From: Rickettsiales bacterium
Lineage (GTDB): Bacteria > Pseudomonadota > Alphaproteobacteria > Rickettsiales > JALZUV01
Assembly (NCBI GenBank): GCA_023301245.1
Contig: JALZUV010000251.1
Coordinates: forward strand, 1-10,540
DNA: 10,540 bases
Reading direction: 5' to 3'
The notes under the pieces are model-generated. The model saw nothing but the letters and a program-made list of their open reading frames with translations, did no database searches and was not told where the DNA came from. A program made the translations under genes and the position numbers. This document shows positions 1 to 6,250 of this stretch, one piece after another. Each line of letters opens with the position of its first letter. Positions within the stretch are counted from its first letter, which is position 1.

Positions 1-2
1 AA

Positions 3-353
3 GAAGCTGCCGAAGAGGCCGCTCGTCAACGTGAAGCTGAAGAAGCTGCCGAAGTAGCCGCAGAAGCCGCCCGTCAACGTGAAGCTGAAGAAGCTGCCGC
101 TGCTGCCGCCGAAGAAGCTGCTCGCCAACGTGCTGCTGATGAAGCTGCAGAAGTCGCCCGTCAGCGTGAAGCTGATCAAAGAACGACTCGTGATGAAACC
201 ATTGATGGTTGGAGAGACCAAGGGTTGAAGCGTACGGTCAATAGTCCGCGCGGACTCATTAAGCTGAAAAATGCTGGTGGTGTTGAGTTGGACGATAAAA
301 ACTCAAGCACCAAATGGGGGTACCCATTGTTCCAAGATAAAATTTCTAAATAA
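3..353 (+). CDS. 3' end of an Ala/Glu/Arg-rich repeat protein, function unknown (partial)
   Basis: The frame is open from the left edge (first full codon at 3) to a TAA at 351-353, giving the last 116 residues; the start lies outside the window. The first ~60 residues are almost only A, E, R, Q, D and V, built on a repeat of the form EAARQREAEEAAEVAA, and should form a long charged helix or coiled coil. The last ~50 residues are different: non-repetitive, with Trp, Gly and Pro (WRDQGLKR, SPRGLIKLKNAGG, KWGYPLFQDKISK), and look like a small folded C-terminal domain that I do not recognise. No membrane segment or GGxGxD RTX nonapeptide is visible in this part. It converges on the type I secretion genes across the strand; that it is their cargo is speculation. 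Reading frame is secure because codon choice and protein sequence stay consistent through the repeats. Confidence 0.8.
   Translation, partial: EAAEEAARQREAEEAAEVAAEAARQREAEEAAAAAAEEAARQRAADEAAEVARQREADQRTTRDETIDGWRDQGLKRTVNSPRGLIKLKNAGGVELDDKNSSTKWGYPLFQDKISK
24..180 (+). repeat. In-frame imperfect direct repeats (48/51/36-nt spacing)
   Basis: Four copies of a unit beginning CGTCAACGTGAAGCTGA or a close variant start at 24, 72, 123 and 159. The first two copies are identical for 28 bases (24-51 and 72-99); the third and fourth have diverged at several positions. The spacing is 48, 51 and 36 bases (16, 17 and 12 codons), so the frame is kept although the unit length changes. The encoded tag is (A)RQR-E/A-A-D/E. 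The array continues leftwards out of the window. Confidence 0.8.
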
Positions 354-372
354 CTAAGAACATTTTCTGAAA

Positions 373-400
373 TGGCCTCGCTTACGCGGGGCTATTTTTT
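373..400 (+). terminator. Rho-independent terminator of the repeat-protein gene
   Basis: TGGCCTCG (373-380) and CGGGGCTA (387-394) pair in RNA as an 8-bp stem with two G-U pairs around a 6-nt CTTACG loop, followed directly by six T (395-400). It sits 20 bp after the stop codon of the repeat-protein gene. On the opposite strand both G-U pairs become A-C mismatches and the following sequence is only TTTCAG, so it should work mainly for + transcription and not for the adaptor gene ending at 406. Confidence 0.8.
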
Positions 401-405
401 GTTGT

Positions 406-1701
406 CTAGCGTTCGCGGAAGGATTCATGCTGAAGCATAATGACGGGCTTGAGTATATATTCCATGACCGATTTTTCGCCTGTTTTAATATCGACCATTA
501 CTTGCATACCTGCAGTAATAGGGAAGCTGTTAGAATCATTGCCCAAATAATTTTGATCGGTCAGCACTTTTACGAGGAAGAAAGGCTCGCCTGTTTGTTC
601 ATTCGTTAGTGAATCGGCGGAGATGGATTTCACCTTGCCCTTTAATCCGCCATAGCGTGCATAATCATAGGTATTCACCTTTACCAATACATCTTGGTTT
701 TTGCGAATAAAGCCAATGTCATTAGGGTCGAGCTTGGCTTCAATAATAAGATTTTCACTTTTTGGTACAATTTCCATCACGGTGGCACCTGGTTGAATTA
801 CCCCGCCTATCGTGTGGTTGTTTAGCGATTTTACCGTGCCAGTAATAGGGCTGCTGATAGTGGTTCTATCGACTTGGTCATTGGCGCGGTTAAGCGCTTC
901 TTTGGTGCGGGCAATCGCTTGCTCTACATCGTTTAGTTCTTGCTGCGCTTCATTTTGAAAATTCAATTTCACGCCTTTAAGTTTATTTTCAGCTTCTTCT
1001 TTGGCAGCGCGGGCGCGTGGAATGCTGACATCAATCACTTTAATGCGGCCTTGCAGTTCCTTCATATCACTCGATAGCTGTAGATGTTCTAGACGCGAGG
1101 TAAGTTTATCTTTCACCAAATCTTTTGAGATTTTATATTTCTCACGAGTCACACTCAAATTGCTGCCGATAGAGTTTCGTTCAGCTTGTAGTTGTTTAAT
1201 ATCCAAATCACGTTGCGATTTTTGGTCGCGCAATTGGGCGGCCTGATTATTCAATTTTTGCTGACGGCTTTTAAAGGTGCGTTGCTCGGCATCTTTTAAC
1301 TTTTTACGGTATTCTTTAAAGGCGCCTTCGAAGGTTAGCGTGGTTTCGCCTGCGGCTTCAGCTCGTAAGCGCGCGCGTTTTAATTGTACGGCTTCCAATT
1401 GAATTTGTAGTTCTTCTTTATTGGCCATAAAAGGAGTTAAATTTAGCTGAATAAGCGGCTCGCCTTTTTTGACCAAGTCACCTTCTGTTACAAAAATCTT
1501 CTCAACGATTCCGCCCTCTAAATGCTGAATATTTTGAATCTGTTCTTGCGGTACAACCTCGCCAGTGGCAATTGCCACTTCTTCTAAGTCTGCCACAAAT
1601 GCCCAGATTAAAAACAAGGCAATTAATAAAGTAATAAGTAGGGCTGTAATGCGCCAACTAATGGTTCGATCACTTGCTAATAGCGTATCTAGCTTACTCA
1701 T
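406..1701 (-). CDS. Type I secretion membrane fusion protein (HlyD family periplasmic adaptor)
   Basis: The 431-residue product is the adaptor that links an inner-membrane type I ABC exporter to an outer-membrane TolC-like channel. Order of parts: short cytoplasmic N-terminus; one membrane helix at about 17-36; first half of the lipoyl/biotinyl-like domain at 45-90 (QHLEGGIVEKIFVTEGDLVKKGEPL); a long charged coiled-coil hairpin at about 95-275; second lipoyl half at 278-312 (DRTTISSPITGTVKSL); a beta-barrel region to about 410; and the family C-terminal signature GMQVMVDIKTGEKSVMEYILKP. The length is typical of the type I HlyD subfamily. The ATG at 1701 overlaps the stop of the ABC gene by 4 bp (ATGA) and has a strong Shine-Dalgarno site just upstream, so the two are translationally coupled. 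No clear terminator follows on this strand. Confidence 0.95.
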   Translation of the reverse strand: MSKLDTLLASDRTISWRITALLITLLIALFLIWAFVADLEEVAIATGEVVPQEQIQNIQHLEGGIVEKIFVTEGDLVKKGEPLIQLNLTPFMANKEELQIQLEAVQLKRARLRAEAAGETTLTFEGAFKEYRKKLKDAEQRTFKSRQQKLNNQAAQLRDQKSQRDLDIKQLQAERNSIGSNLSVTREKYKISKDLVKDKLTSRLEHLQLSSDMKELQGRIKVIDVSIPRARAAKEEAENKLKGVKLNFQNEAQQELNDVEQAIARTKEALNRANDQVDRTTISSPITGTVKSLNNHTIGGVIQPGATVMEIVPKSENLIIEAKLDPNDIGFIRKNQDVLVKVNTYDYARYGGLKGKVKSISADSLTNEQTGEPFFLVKVLTDQNYLGNDSNSFPITAGMQVMVDIKTGEKSVMEYILKPVIMLQHESFRER

Positions 1702-3422
1702 TGCTGGTCTCCTTTATTCTTCTCGCTCACTGGGTCTTGCCCTGTGATAGAATTAAGGACATCGGCGGCTAAGCCATCTTGCACAATCGTGCCTTTATCC
1801 ATCACTAAAATGCGCGTGCAGGAGCGTAAGATGGGCAGTGAATGCGTGGCCACTAAAATTGATCTATCTTGCGACAGTGCCATCAGGTGCTGTCGCAAAC
1901 GGATTTCGGAAGCACTATCGAGGTTGCTGGTGACTTCATCTAGCAGCAATACTGGCGGGTTGCGAAGTAGCGCACGGGCAATGGCAAGGCGCTGACGTTG
2001 TCCGCCTGATAAGCGATTTCCATCTTCGCCAATCGGGGTATCATAGCCATCAGGCAGGTCGATAATAAACTCATCTGCGCCAGCGAGTTTGGCAGCGGCT
2101 AGCACGGCTTGGTCTGTCGCTTCGGGCCATGCTTTGGCAATGTTTTCGCGAATGGTGCCATTAAATAAGAAGCATTCTTGCGGCACATAACCAATCCATT
2201 GCGTAATTTCGGAACGGCTAAATTGGGTGATGTCTGCACCGTCTAAAACAATGCGGCCCGCCTCAGGTGTGTAGAGCCCTTGCAGGCATTTTACTAAGGT
2301 CGATTTTCCGCAACCATTACGCCCTACAAGTCCGACCATTTCGCCGGGGTTTAAGGTGAGGCTGCAATCTTTAATAATAGGTTGGTCAGCGCCTTCATAG
2401 CGCACGGTAATATTATCGACTTGCATTAAACCTTTGGGGCGCGGGCGTTCCATCGAGCTTTCATCGCGTTCGCGCGGTAGGGTTTCTAATGCATTTAAAT
2501 GATTAATCGCTTGCTTGCAGCGTGCAAACCCACGCCAGCCAGAAAGTAGCTGGTTGAGCGGCGCAATAATGCGCGAAGTTAGCATGGTGGTGGCAATTAA
2601 TGCACCAATGGTCATGTCGCCGTTGATAATGGCAAGTGCCCCCAAAGTAACCAGTAGCGCGGTGCTAGAAAGCGCTAGCGTTTGCCCCATGGCAATGGAA
2701 ATATCGGTACGCATACCACGCTCGTAAGAGTCTTCGATTGAATTGGCATGCAGGTCTTCATAATGCGGCTGAGTGACTGCATCAATACGTAAGCTTTTTA
2801 CCGTCACGCGGCCTGCCAACATTTCGGAAATGAGCATATCGTGGCTTTGGTTGCGTTTAGTTTCATTGGCCGAAGCTTGCGTTACCCGTTGCGTTGACCA
2901 CCATGTGAGCGCCAAGAAAGCAGGGATAATGATGAGCAATGCCCAAGCAATAGGGGTGGCAATGACGAAGATGACCACCAGATATAAAATCGCAAATGGA
3001 ATATCAGCAACCAGTACGGCGGATGGGCCCGAAAAGACGCTGCGAATAACTTGGGTATCTTGAAAGAGCGAACGCCAATAGTTCGTCGGTTTTGATTCTA
3101 ATACACTTAATGGTAGCACGCGAAAACGATTGTAAAGATGACGACCCAAATGCGCATCAATGTGAATGGCGGTATCTTGCAATAAGCGGCTACGGGTGGT
3201 GCGTAGCAAGAAGTCGAAAACGATGGCCAATACCACGCCCGAAGATAAGGCGATAAGGGTGGTGGTGGCTTGATGCCCCACCACACGATCGTAAACTTGT
3301 AGCGTGTAAAGCGGCACGGCTAAGGCGAGTAAATTGGTAAAGAATGAAATGGCGAAAATCTCGCTAAAGCGCCTGCGAAGAGGGTTTAAGCATTTGCGTA
3401 ACCAGTGAGTGTCTTTAGCCAT
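1698..3422 (-). CDS. Type I secretion system ABC transporter (permease-ATPase fusion)
   Basis: This inner-membrane exporter half-transporter would drive a protein substrate out with the HlyD-type adaptor. The membrane domain covers about residues 22-300 (LAVPLYTLQVYDRVV at the first helix; LFQDTQVIRSVFSG and DIPFAILYLVVI as in LssB-like exporters). The ATPase domain has, counted from the upstream TTG, Walker A GRNGCGKST (368-376), Q-loop Q416, signature LSGGQ (472-476), Walker B VLLLDE with catalytic E497, and H528 (ATHSLP), all intact. The protein starts almost at the first helix, so there is no N-terminal C39 peptidase or C39-like domain; in that respect it resembles PrtD/HasD-type exporters. 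A TTG at 3425 is in frame, but the next codon, ATG at 3422, is the better start (574 residues). It begins 9 bp after the gshB stop, with no obvious Shine-Dalgarno site. Confidence 0.94.
   Translation of the reverse strand: MAKDTHWLRKCLNPLRRRFSEIFAISFFTNLLALAVPLYTLQVYDRVVGHQATTTLIALSSGVVLAIVFDFLLRTTRSRLLQDTAIHIDAHLGRHLYNRFRVLPLSVLESKPTNYWRSLFQDTQVIRSVFSGPSAVLVADIPFAILYLVVIFVIATPIAWALLIIIPAFLALTWWSTQRVTQASANETKRNQSHDMLISEMLAGRVTVKSLRIDAVTQPHYEDLHANSIEDSYERGMRTDISIAMGQTLALSSTALLVTLGALAIINGDMTIGALIATTMLTSRIIAPLNQLLSGWRGFARCKQAINHLNALETLPRERDESSMERPRPKGLMQVDNITVRYEGADQPIIKDCSLTLNPGEMVGLVGRNGCGKSTLVKCLQGLYTPEAGRIVLDGADITQFSRSEITQWIGYVPQECFLFNGTIRENIAKAWPEATDQAVLAAAKLAGADEFIIDLPDGYDTPIGEDGNRLSGGQRQRLAIARALLRNPPVLLLDEVTSNLDSASEIRLRQHLMALSQDRSILVATHSLPILRSCTRILVMDKGTIVQDGLAADVLNSITGQDPVSEKNKGDQQ
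1708..1715 (-). promoter_or_regulatory. Ribosome binding site of the HlyD-type adaptor gene
   Basis: The minus strand reads AAAGGAGA, then 6 nt, then the ATG at 1701. It is the best Shine-Dalgarno match in the window and lies inside the 3' end of the ABC gene. It fixes the adaptor start at 1701 and suggests the adaptor is made in its own right rather than only by reinitiation. Confidence 0.75.
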
Positions 3423-3431
3423 CAATATTTA

Positions 3432-4337
3432 TTAGCACGTTTGTGCGGCCTCCCAAAAGATTTTAGCGATATCAATATCATATAGCTGTTTTACGATGGG
3501 AATACCTGTTGGACATGTGGTATTTATTTCAATTAAATAGTCGCCAATCACATCGAGGCCGACAAATAATAGGCCTTCGGCTTTGCAGCGCTTGCCAACC
3601 ACTTCGCCAATCTCAATTTGGCGAGCGGTAAGTTGGGCAACATGCGCACTGCCGCCAATGCCACCATTGGTGCGGAAATCGCCTTCGGGGGGGCGGCGAT
3701 TAAATGCGCCCTCAATCTTGCCATTAATTAGCATGATGCGATTTTCTTCTATTTGCACTTGGGGCAAAAACTCTTGCAGAATCATCGGCTCGTCTGTGGG
3801 GGCGGGCAGTGTGTCACCTGCTTCTAGTAGCGAAATTTCAGCACCGCCAAAGCCGTAAAGTGGTTTCATGACCAGTTTGCCATGTTTGCGGTGGAAGGTT
3901 CGTAATTGTTCAACATCGGCACTAATGCAAGTGGCGGGGGTGTAGGCTTGGAATTCGAGCGGGAATATTTTCTCGGGACGGTTGCGAATGGCCGCAGGAT
4001 TGTTCCACACTTTCGGATGTTGTAACCGTTCTAGCAGCCATGTGCAGCCAAGATATTCCATATTATAAGGCGGGTTCTGGCGGATGAGGATAGTATCTGC
4101 CTCTTCCAAGTTCATCACGGTTGGTTCGCCGCGCTGAAAGAAATTTTCTGCCTTCGCAAAAAACTCAATGGCTCTAACAGTGGCGAGAATTTCGCCATCG
4201 ACTGCGGCAATTTGGCTAGGGGTATAATAGAAAACTTCCATGCCGCGTGCTTGCGCTTCTAACGCTAAGGCCATCGTGGAGTCTTTAAGCGGATTAAAAG
4301 TTTCAGGTTCATCCATTTGGATGATAAGTTTAGTCAT
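3432..4337 (-). CDS. gshB: Glutathione synthetase
   Basis: GshB is the cytoplasmic ATP-grasp enzyme that joins gamma-glutamylcysteine to glycine, the last step of glutathione synthesis. Family landmarks are present in order: N-terminal KLIIQMDEPETFNPLKDST; ILIRQNPPYNMEYL; NNPAAIRNRPEK; the ATP-grasp KLVMKPLYGFGGAEI; the substrate-loop region NRRPPEGDFRTNGGIGGSA; and GLLFVGLDVIGDYLIEINTTCPTGI, which supplies metal and substrate ligands near the C-terminus. I chose the ATG at 4337 (301 residues), because the family normally begins a few residues before the IQMD strand; an in-frame ATG at 4349 would add MILT and is possible. With the 4337 start the gene overlaps the end of the BON gene by 8 bp, which suggests coupled translation. 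A run of seven C on the coding strand (3687-3693) stays in frame. Confidence 0.95.
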   Translation of the reverse strand: MTKLIIQMDEPETFNPLKDSTMALALEAQARGMEVFYYTPSQIAAVDGEILATVRAIEFFAKAENFFQRGEPTVMNLEEADTILIRQNPPYNMEYLGCTWLLERLQHPKVWNNPAAIRNRPEKIFPLEFQAYTPATCISADVEQLRTFHRKHGKLVMKPLYGFGGAEISLLEAGDTLPAPTDEPMILQEFLPQVQIEENRIMLINGKIEGAFNRRPPEGDFRTNGGIGGSAHVAQLTARQIEIGEVVGKRCKAEGLLFVGLDVIGDYLIEINTTCPTGIPIVKQLYDIDIAKIFWEAAQTC

Positions 4338-5016
4338 CGTAAGAATCATTCATATCGTAAGGTTGATTGTTGCTAGCGGGATAAGCTCCATCCACCACTG
4401 GTTTATCTGCCCTAGGGGTAATACGGCGTGGATCATCCACCATAATAGCATGGCTGACGACTTGTTTAACATTCGCCGTGCGGGCAATAATTTGCGTCAC
4501 TTTTTCTAGCTCCGCATCATTTTGCGCAACGCCCATTAGAATGACAATACCATTGACGGTTTCAATATTATAATTGCTGCTGCGAATGCCTTGGGTTATC
4601 AGCAGCTCGCCTTCAATTTGCAGCTCCACCCAAATATCTCGCGCCGCATCGACGATATCTGAGGTGTTTTCAACCTGTAGCTCGTTAATGACTTCGCGCA
4701 CGCTTGTAACTTCCCAAGCGAGGTTAACTGCGCGCACCATCGTTTCGTGACGATTTACGTTGCCTGTTAAAAAGGCGCGGCCTTCAATGACATCGACATC
4801 GACATTTTTGAATAAGTCATTCACATCAGCGCGGAAGAAGCGGTGGTTAACAGTGGTTTCTATAATAATGTCATCCACCGCGCCACCTGCTGTACGGTCT
4901 TGGCTATGCACGCGCATACCACGGCTGATGCTACTAACGACTGTGCTAACAGGAGTGCAGCTTGCGGTAAACCCTATCAAGACGATGGCGGTAATGAGTA
5001 ATTTAATCGCACGCAT
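4330..5016 (-). CDS. Double BON-domain lipoprotein (DolP/YraP-like)
   Basis: The 228-residue product starts with a lipoprotein signal peptide (MRAIKLLITAIVLIGFTASC, predicted lipidated Cys20; Thr rather than Leu at -3, so the lipobox is imperfect). Two BON domains follow, at about 46-116 (VDVDVIEGRAFLTGNV, then VREVINELQV) and 124-194 (NYNIETVNGIVILMGVAQN, then VKQVVSHAIMV). The C-terminal ~35 residues are polar, acidic and probably disordered (NDSYDD end). BON-domain lipoproteins of this layout, such as E. coli DolP (YraP), sit in the outer membrane and help keep the envelope intact, binding anionic phospholipid. Its position next to yraN and rsmI and near an LpoA-like gene matches the E. 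coli yra locus, which supports the DolP-like reading over an OsmY-like one. The start at 5016 has an AGGGGC site 6 nt upstream. Confidence 0.88.
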   Translation of the reverse strand: MRAIKLLITAIVLIGFTASCTPVSTVVSSISRGMRVHSQDRTAGGAVDDIIIETTVNHRFFRADVNDLFKNVDVDVIEGRAFLTGNVNRHETMVRAVNLAWEVTSVREVINELQVENTSDIVDAARDIWVELQIEGELLITQGIRSSNYNIETVNGIVILMGVAQNDAELEKVTQIIARTANVKQVVSHAIMVDDPRRITPRADKPVVDGAYPASNNQPYDMNDSYDD

Positions 5017-5022
5017 TTTATT

Positions 5023-5028
5023 GCCCCT
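5023..5028 (-). promoter_or_regulatory. Ribosome binding site of the BON lipoprotein gene
   Basis: AGGGGC on the minus strand, 6 nt before the ATG at 5016, in the 20-bp gap after the yraN stop. It is a moderate Shine-Dalgarno match and supports the chosen start. Confidence 0.5.
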
Positions 5029-5036
5029 GCGCCTTA

Positions 5037-5378
5037 TTAAAAGGCGTTTCTAATTCGTTTTGGCCACGGCCATTTCGAAACTGACATTACATCGAACCGC
5101 AATTGCCCACCAACAAATTTCGGGTTTTTTGCGCACCAAACGCCCGCAGCATTGCTAATGCGTTGCCGTTGCGTCGCAGATAGGCTGGTAATGGCTGCCT
5201 CATGCGTGGCACGTGCTTTTACTTCAATAAAACAAACAATCTTGCCGCGCTTGGCAATAATATCCACTTCTCCTTGCGGGCAGCGCCACCGATAATCCAA
5301 AATGCGCCAGCCCGTTAACCAAAGCTGCATTAGGCAAATCCATTCCGCCACTTGCCCCGTTTGGTGCGATTGGCGCAT
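5037..5378 (-). CDS. yraN: YraN family protein (UPF0102), endonuclease-like fold
   Basis: This small protein (113 residues from the ATG at 5378) has the full UPF0102 pattern: GQVAEW near the N-terminus, GWRILDYRWRCPQGEVDIIAKRGKIVCFIEVKAR in the middle and LRFDVMSV near the end. The Glu, the Asp of GEVD and the Glu/Lys of EVK lie where PD-(D/E)XK nuclease-fold proteins have their catalytic residues, but the cellular role of YraN is not established. An upstream in-frame TTG at 5414 would lengthen it by 12 residues and overlap rsmI by 34 bp; I prefer the ATG, which lies 2 bp after the rsmI stop and gives the usual family N-terminus. In many bacteria yraN sits beside rsmI, as here. Confidence 0.92.
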   Translation of the reverse strand: MRQSHQTGQVAEWICLMQLWLTGWRILDYRWRCPQGEVDIIAKRGKIVCFIEVKARATHEAAITSLSATQRQRISNAAGVWCAKNPKFVGGQLRFDVMSVSKWPWPKRIRNAF

Positions 5379-5380
5379 GG

Positions 5381-6229
5381 TTAGTTTTTCAACCCTAAAG
5401 CCAATTGGTAGCAATCGCGTTTTGATGCGCCCGTTTGTTCGGCAATCTGATTAGCCGCTTGCTTAGTGGGGAGGGTTTCCATCGCTTTTAAAAGTAGCGA
5501 TTTTAAATCATCTTCACTGGTTTCAGGGGGGGCATTTGCAGCGCCAATCATGACGACAATTTCGCCCTTCACGGTTTCTTGCGCACGGTAATAGGTGGCT
5601 AGTTCGCCCACTGTGCCATGGCGAAATTCTTCAAATTGCTTGGTGAGCTCACGTGCTACAACCGCCTCGCGCGTGCCGCCTAATGTCAATTCAGCATCGG
5701 TGAGCATTTTGCCAACACGCTTGGGCGATTCATAAAATATAAGCGTGGCGGGGATGTTAATTAAATCGGTTAGCGCTTTTTGCCGTGCTTTTTCTTTGGG
5801 CGGTAAAAAGCCAACAAAAAAGAATTTATCCGAGGGTAATCCCGCTGCGCTTAGCGCAGTAATAGCCGCACATGCGCCCGAAATTGGCGTAACACGAATA
5901 TCTAATTGGCGCGCTTCGCTAACTAACTTATAGCCAGGGTCGGATATTAAAGGTGTGCCAGCATCCGAGATAAGGGCGACTCGCTCGCCTGCCTCTATTT
6001 TGCCCAGTAGGGCAGGGCGAACCTTTTCAGCATTATGTTCGTGATAGGCCGTCAGCGGCGTGCTAATGCCGTGGCGTTCAAGTAATTTGCGACTGTGGCG
6101 AGTATCTTCGCAATAGATTCTATCGACCGATTTTAACACCTCTAATGCGCGCAAACTAATGTCGCTTAAATTGCCAATGGGGGTGGCGACAATATAGAGT
6201 TCGCCAATTTTTGCTTTATGTTCTGTCAT
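5381..6229 (-). CDS. rsmI: 16S rRNA (cytidine(1402)-2'-O)-methyltransferase
   Basis: RsmI uses S-adenosylmethionine to methylate the 2'-OH of C1402 in the decoding centre of 16S rRNA. The 282-residue product shows all the family blocks of the tetrapyrrole-methylase-like fold: LYIVATPIGNLSDISLRALEVL (11-32), CEDTRHSRKLL (40-50), ALISDAGTPLISDPGYKLV (85-103), FFFVGFLPP (136-144), FYESPKRV (165-172) and ARELTKQFEEF (192-202). A C-terminal helical tail (TKQAANQIAEQTGASKRDCYQLAL) completes the usual length. It is the first gene of the probable minus-strand operon. The ATG at 6229 lies 21 bp from the start codon of the divergent LpoA-like gene; no good Shine-Dalgarno site precedes it. A C7 run on the coding strand (5526-5532) encodes Ala-Pro-Pro in frame. 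Confidence 0.97.
   Translation of the reverse strand: MTEHKAKIGELYIVATPIGNLSDISLRALEVLKSVDRIYCEDTRHSRKLLERHGISTPLTAYHEHNAEKVRPALLGKIEAGERVALISDAGTPLISDPGYKLVSEARQLDIRVTPISGACAAITALSAAGLPSDKFFFVGFLPPKEKARQKALTDLINIPATLIFYESPKRVGKMLTDAELTLGGTREAVVARELTKQFEEFRHGTVGELATYYRAQETVKGEIVVMIGAANAPPETSEDDLKSLLLKAMETLPTKQAANQIAEQTGASKRDCYQLALGLKN
6171..6198 (+). promoter_or_regulatory. Candidate sigma70 promoter for the LpoA-like gene
   Basis: TTGCCA (6171-6176), a 16-nt spacer and TATAGA (6193-6198) match the -35/-10 consensus at 5 of 6 and 4 of 6 positions. Transcription would begin near 6205, about 45 nt before the ATG at 6251. The boxes lie in antisense to the conserved TPIGN codons of rsmI, so the match could be chance. 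Confidence 0.3.
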
Positions 6230-6247
6230 TTGCTGACTATAGCCTAA
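6227..6247. promoter_or_regulatory. Divergent spacer motif, rsmI/LpoA-like (copy 1)
   Basis: Read on the minus strand this is TTAGGCTATAGT-CAGCA-AATG, ending in the rsmI start codon. The spacer upstream of hemW holds TAAGGCTATATT-ACAGCAC-AATG. TATAGT would be a fair -10 box 6 nt before the rsmI ATG, implying a very short or absent leader. CTATAG is palindromic, so it could serve the + gene too. I see no convincing -35 for rsmI. Confidence 0.35.
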
Positions 6248-6250
6248 GGC

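Noticed and set aside
24..180. CRISPR array
   Set aside because: Repeats are regular in frame, encode a helix, have no unique spacers and vary in length by codons.
2773..3063. Open + frames opposite the exporter genes (also 427-609, 1001-1246, 1744-1995, 2515-2727)
   Set aside because: All lie antisense to intact, well-conserved ABC and HlyD coding sequence and encode nothing recognisable.
3432..4349. Longer gshB start at 4349 (and yraN TTG start at 5414, ABC TTG start at 3425)
   Set aside because: The upstream starts add residues outside the usual family N-termini, and two of them are TTG next to a better-placed ATG; the gshB case cannot be excluded.
4760..5053. A 97-residue + frame opposite the BON gene
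   Set aside because: Antisense shadow; the minus-strand frame has a signal peptide and two BON domains.
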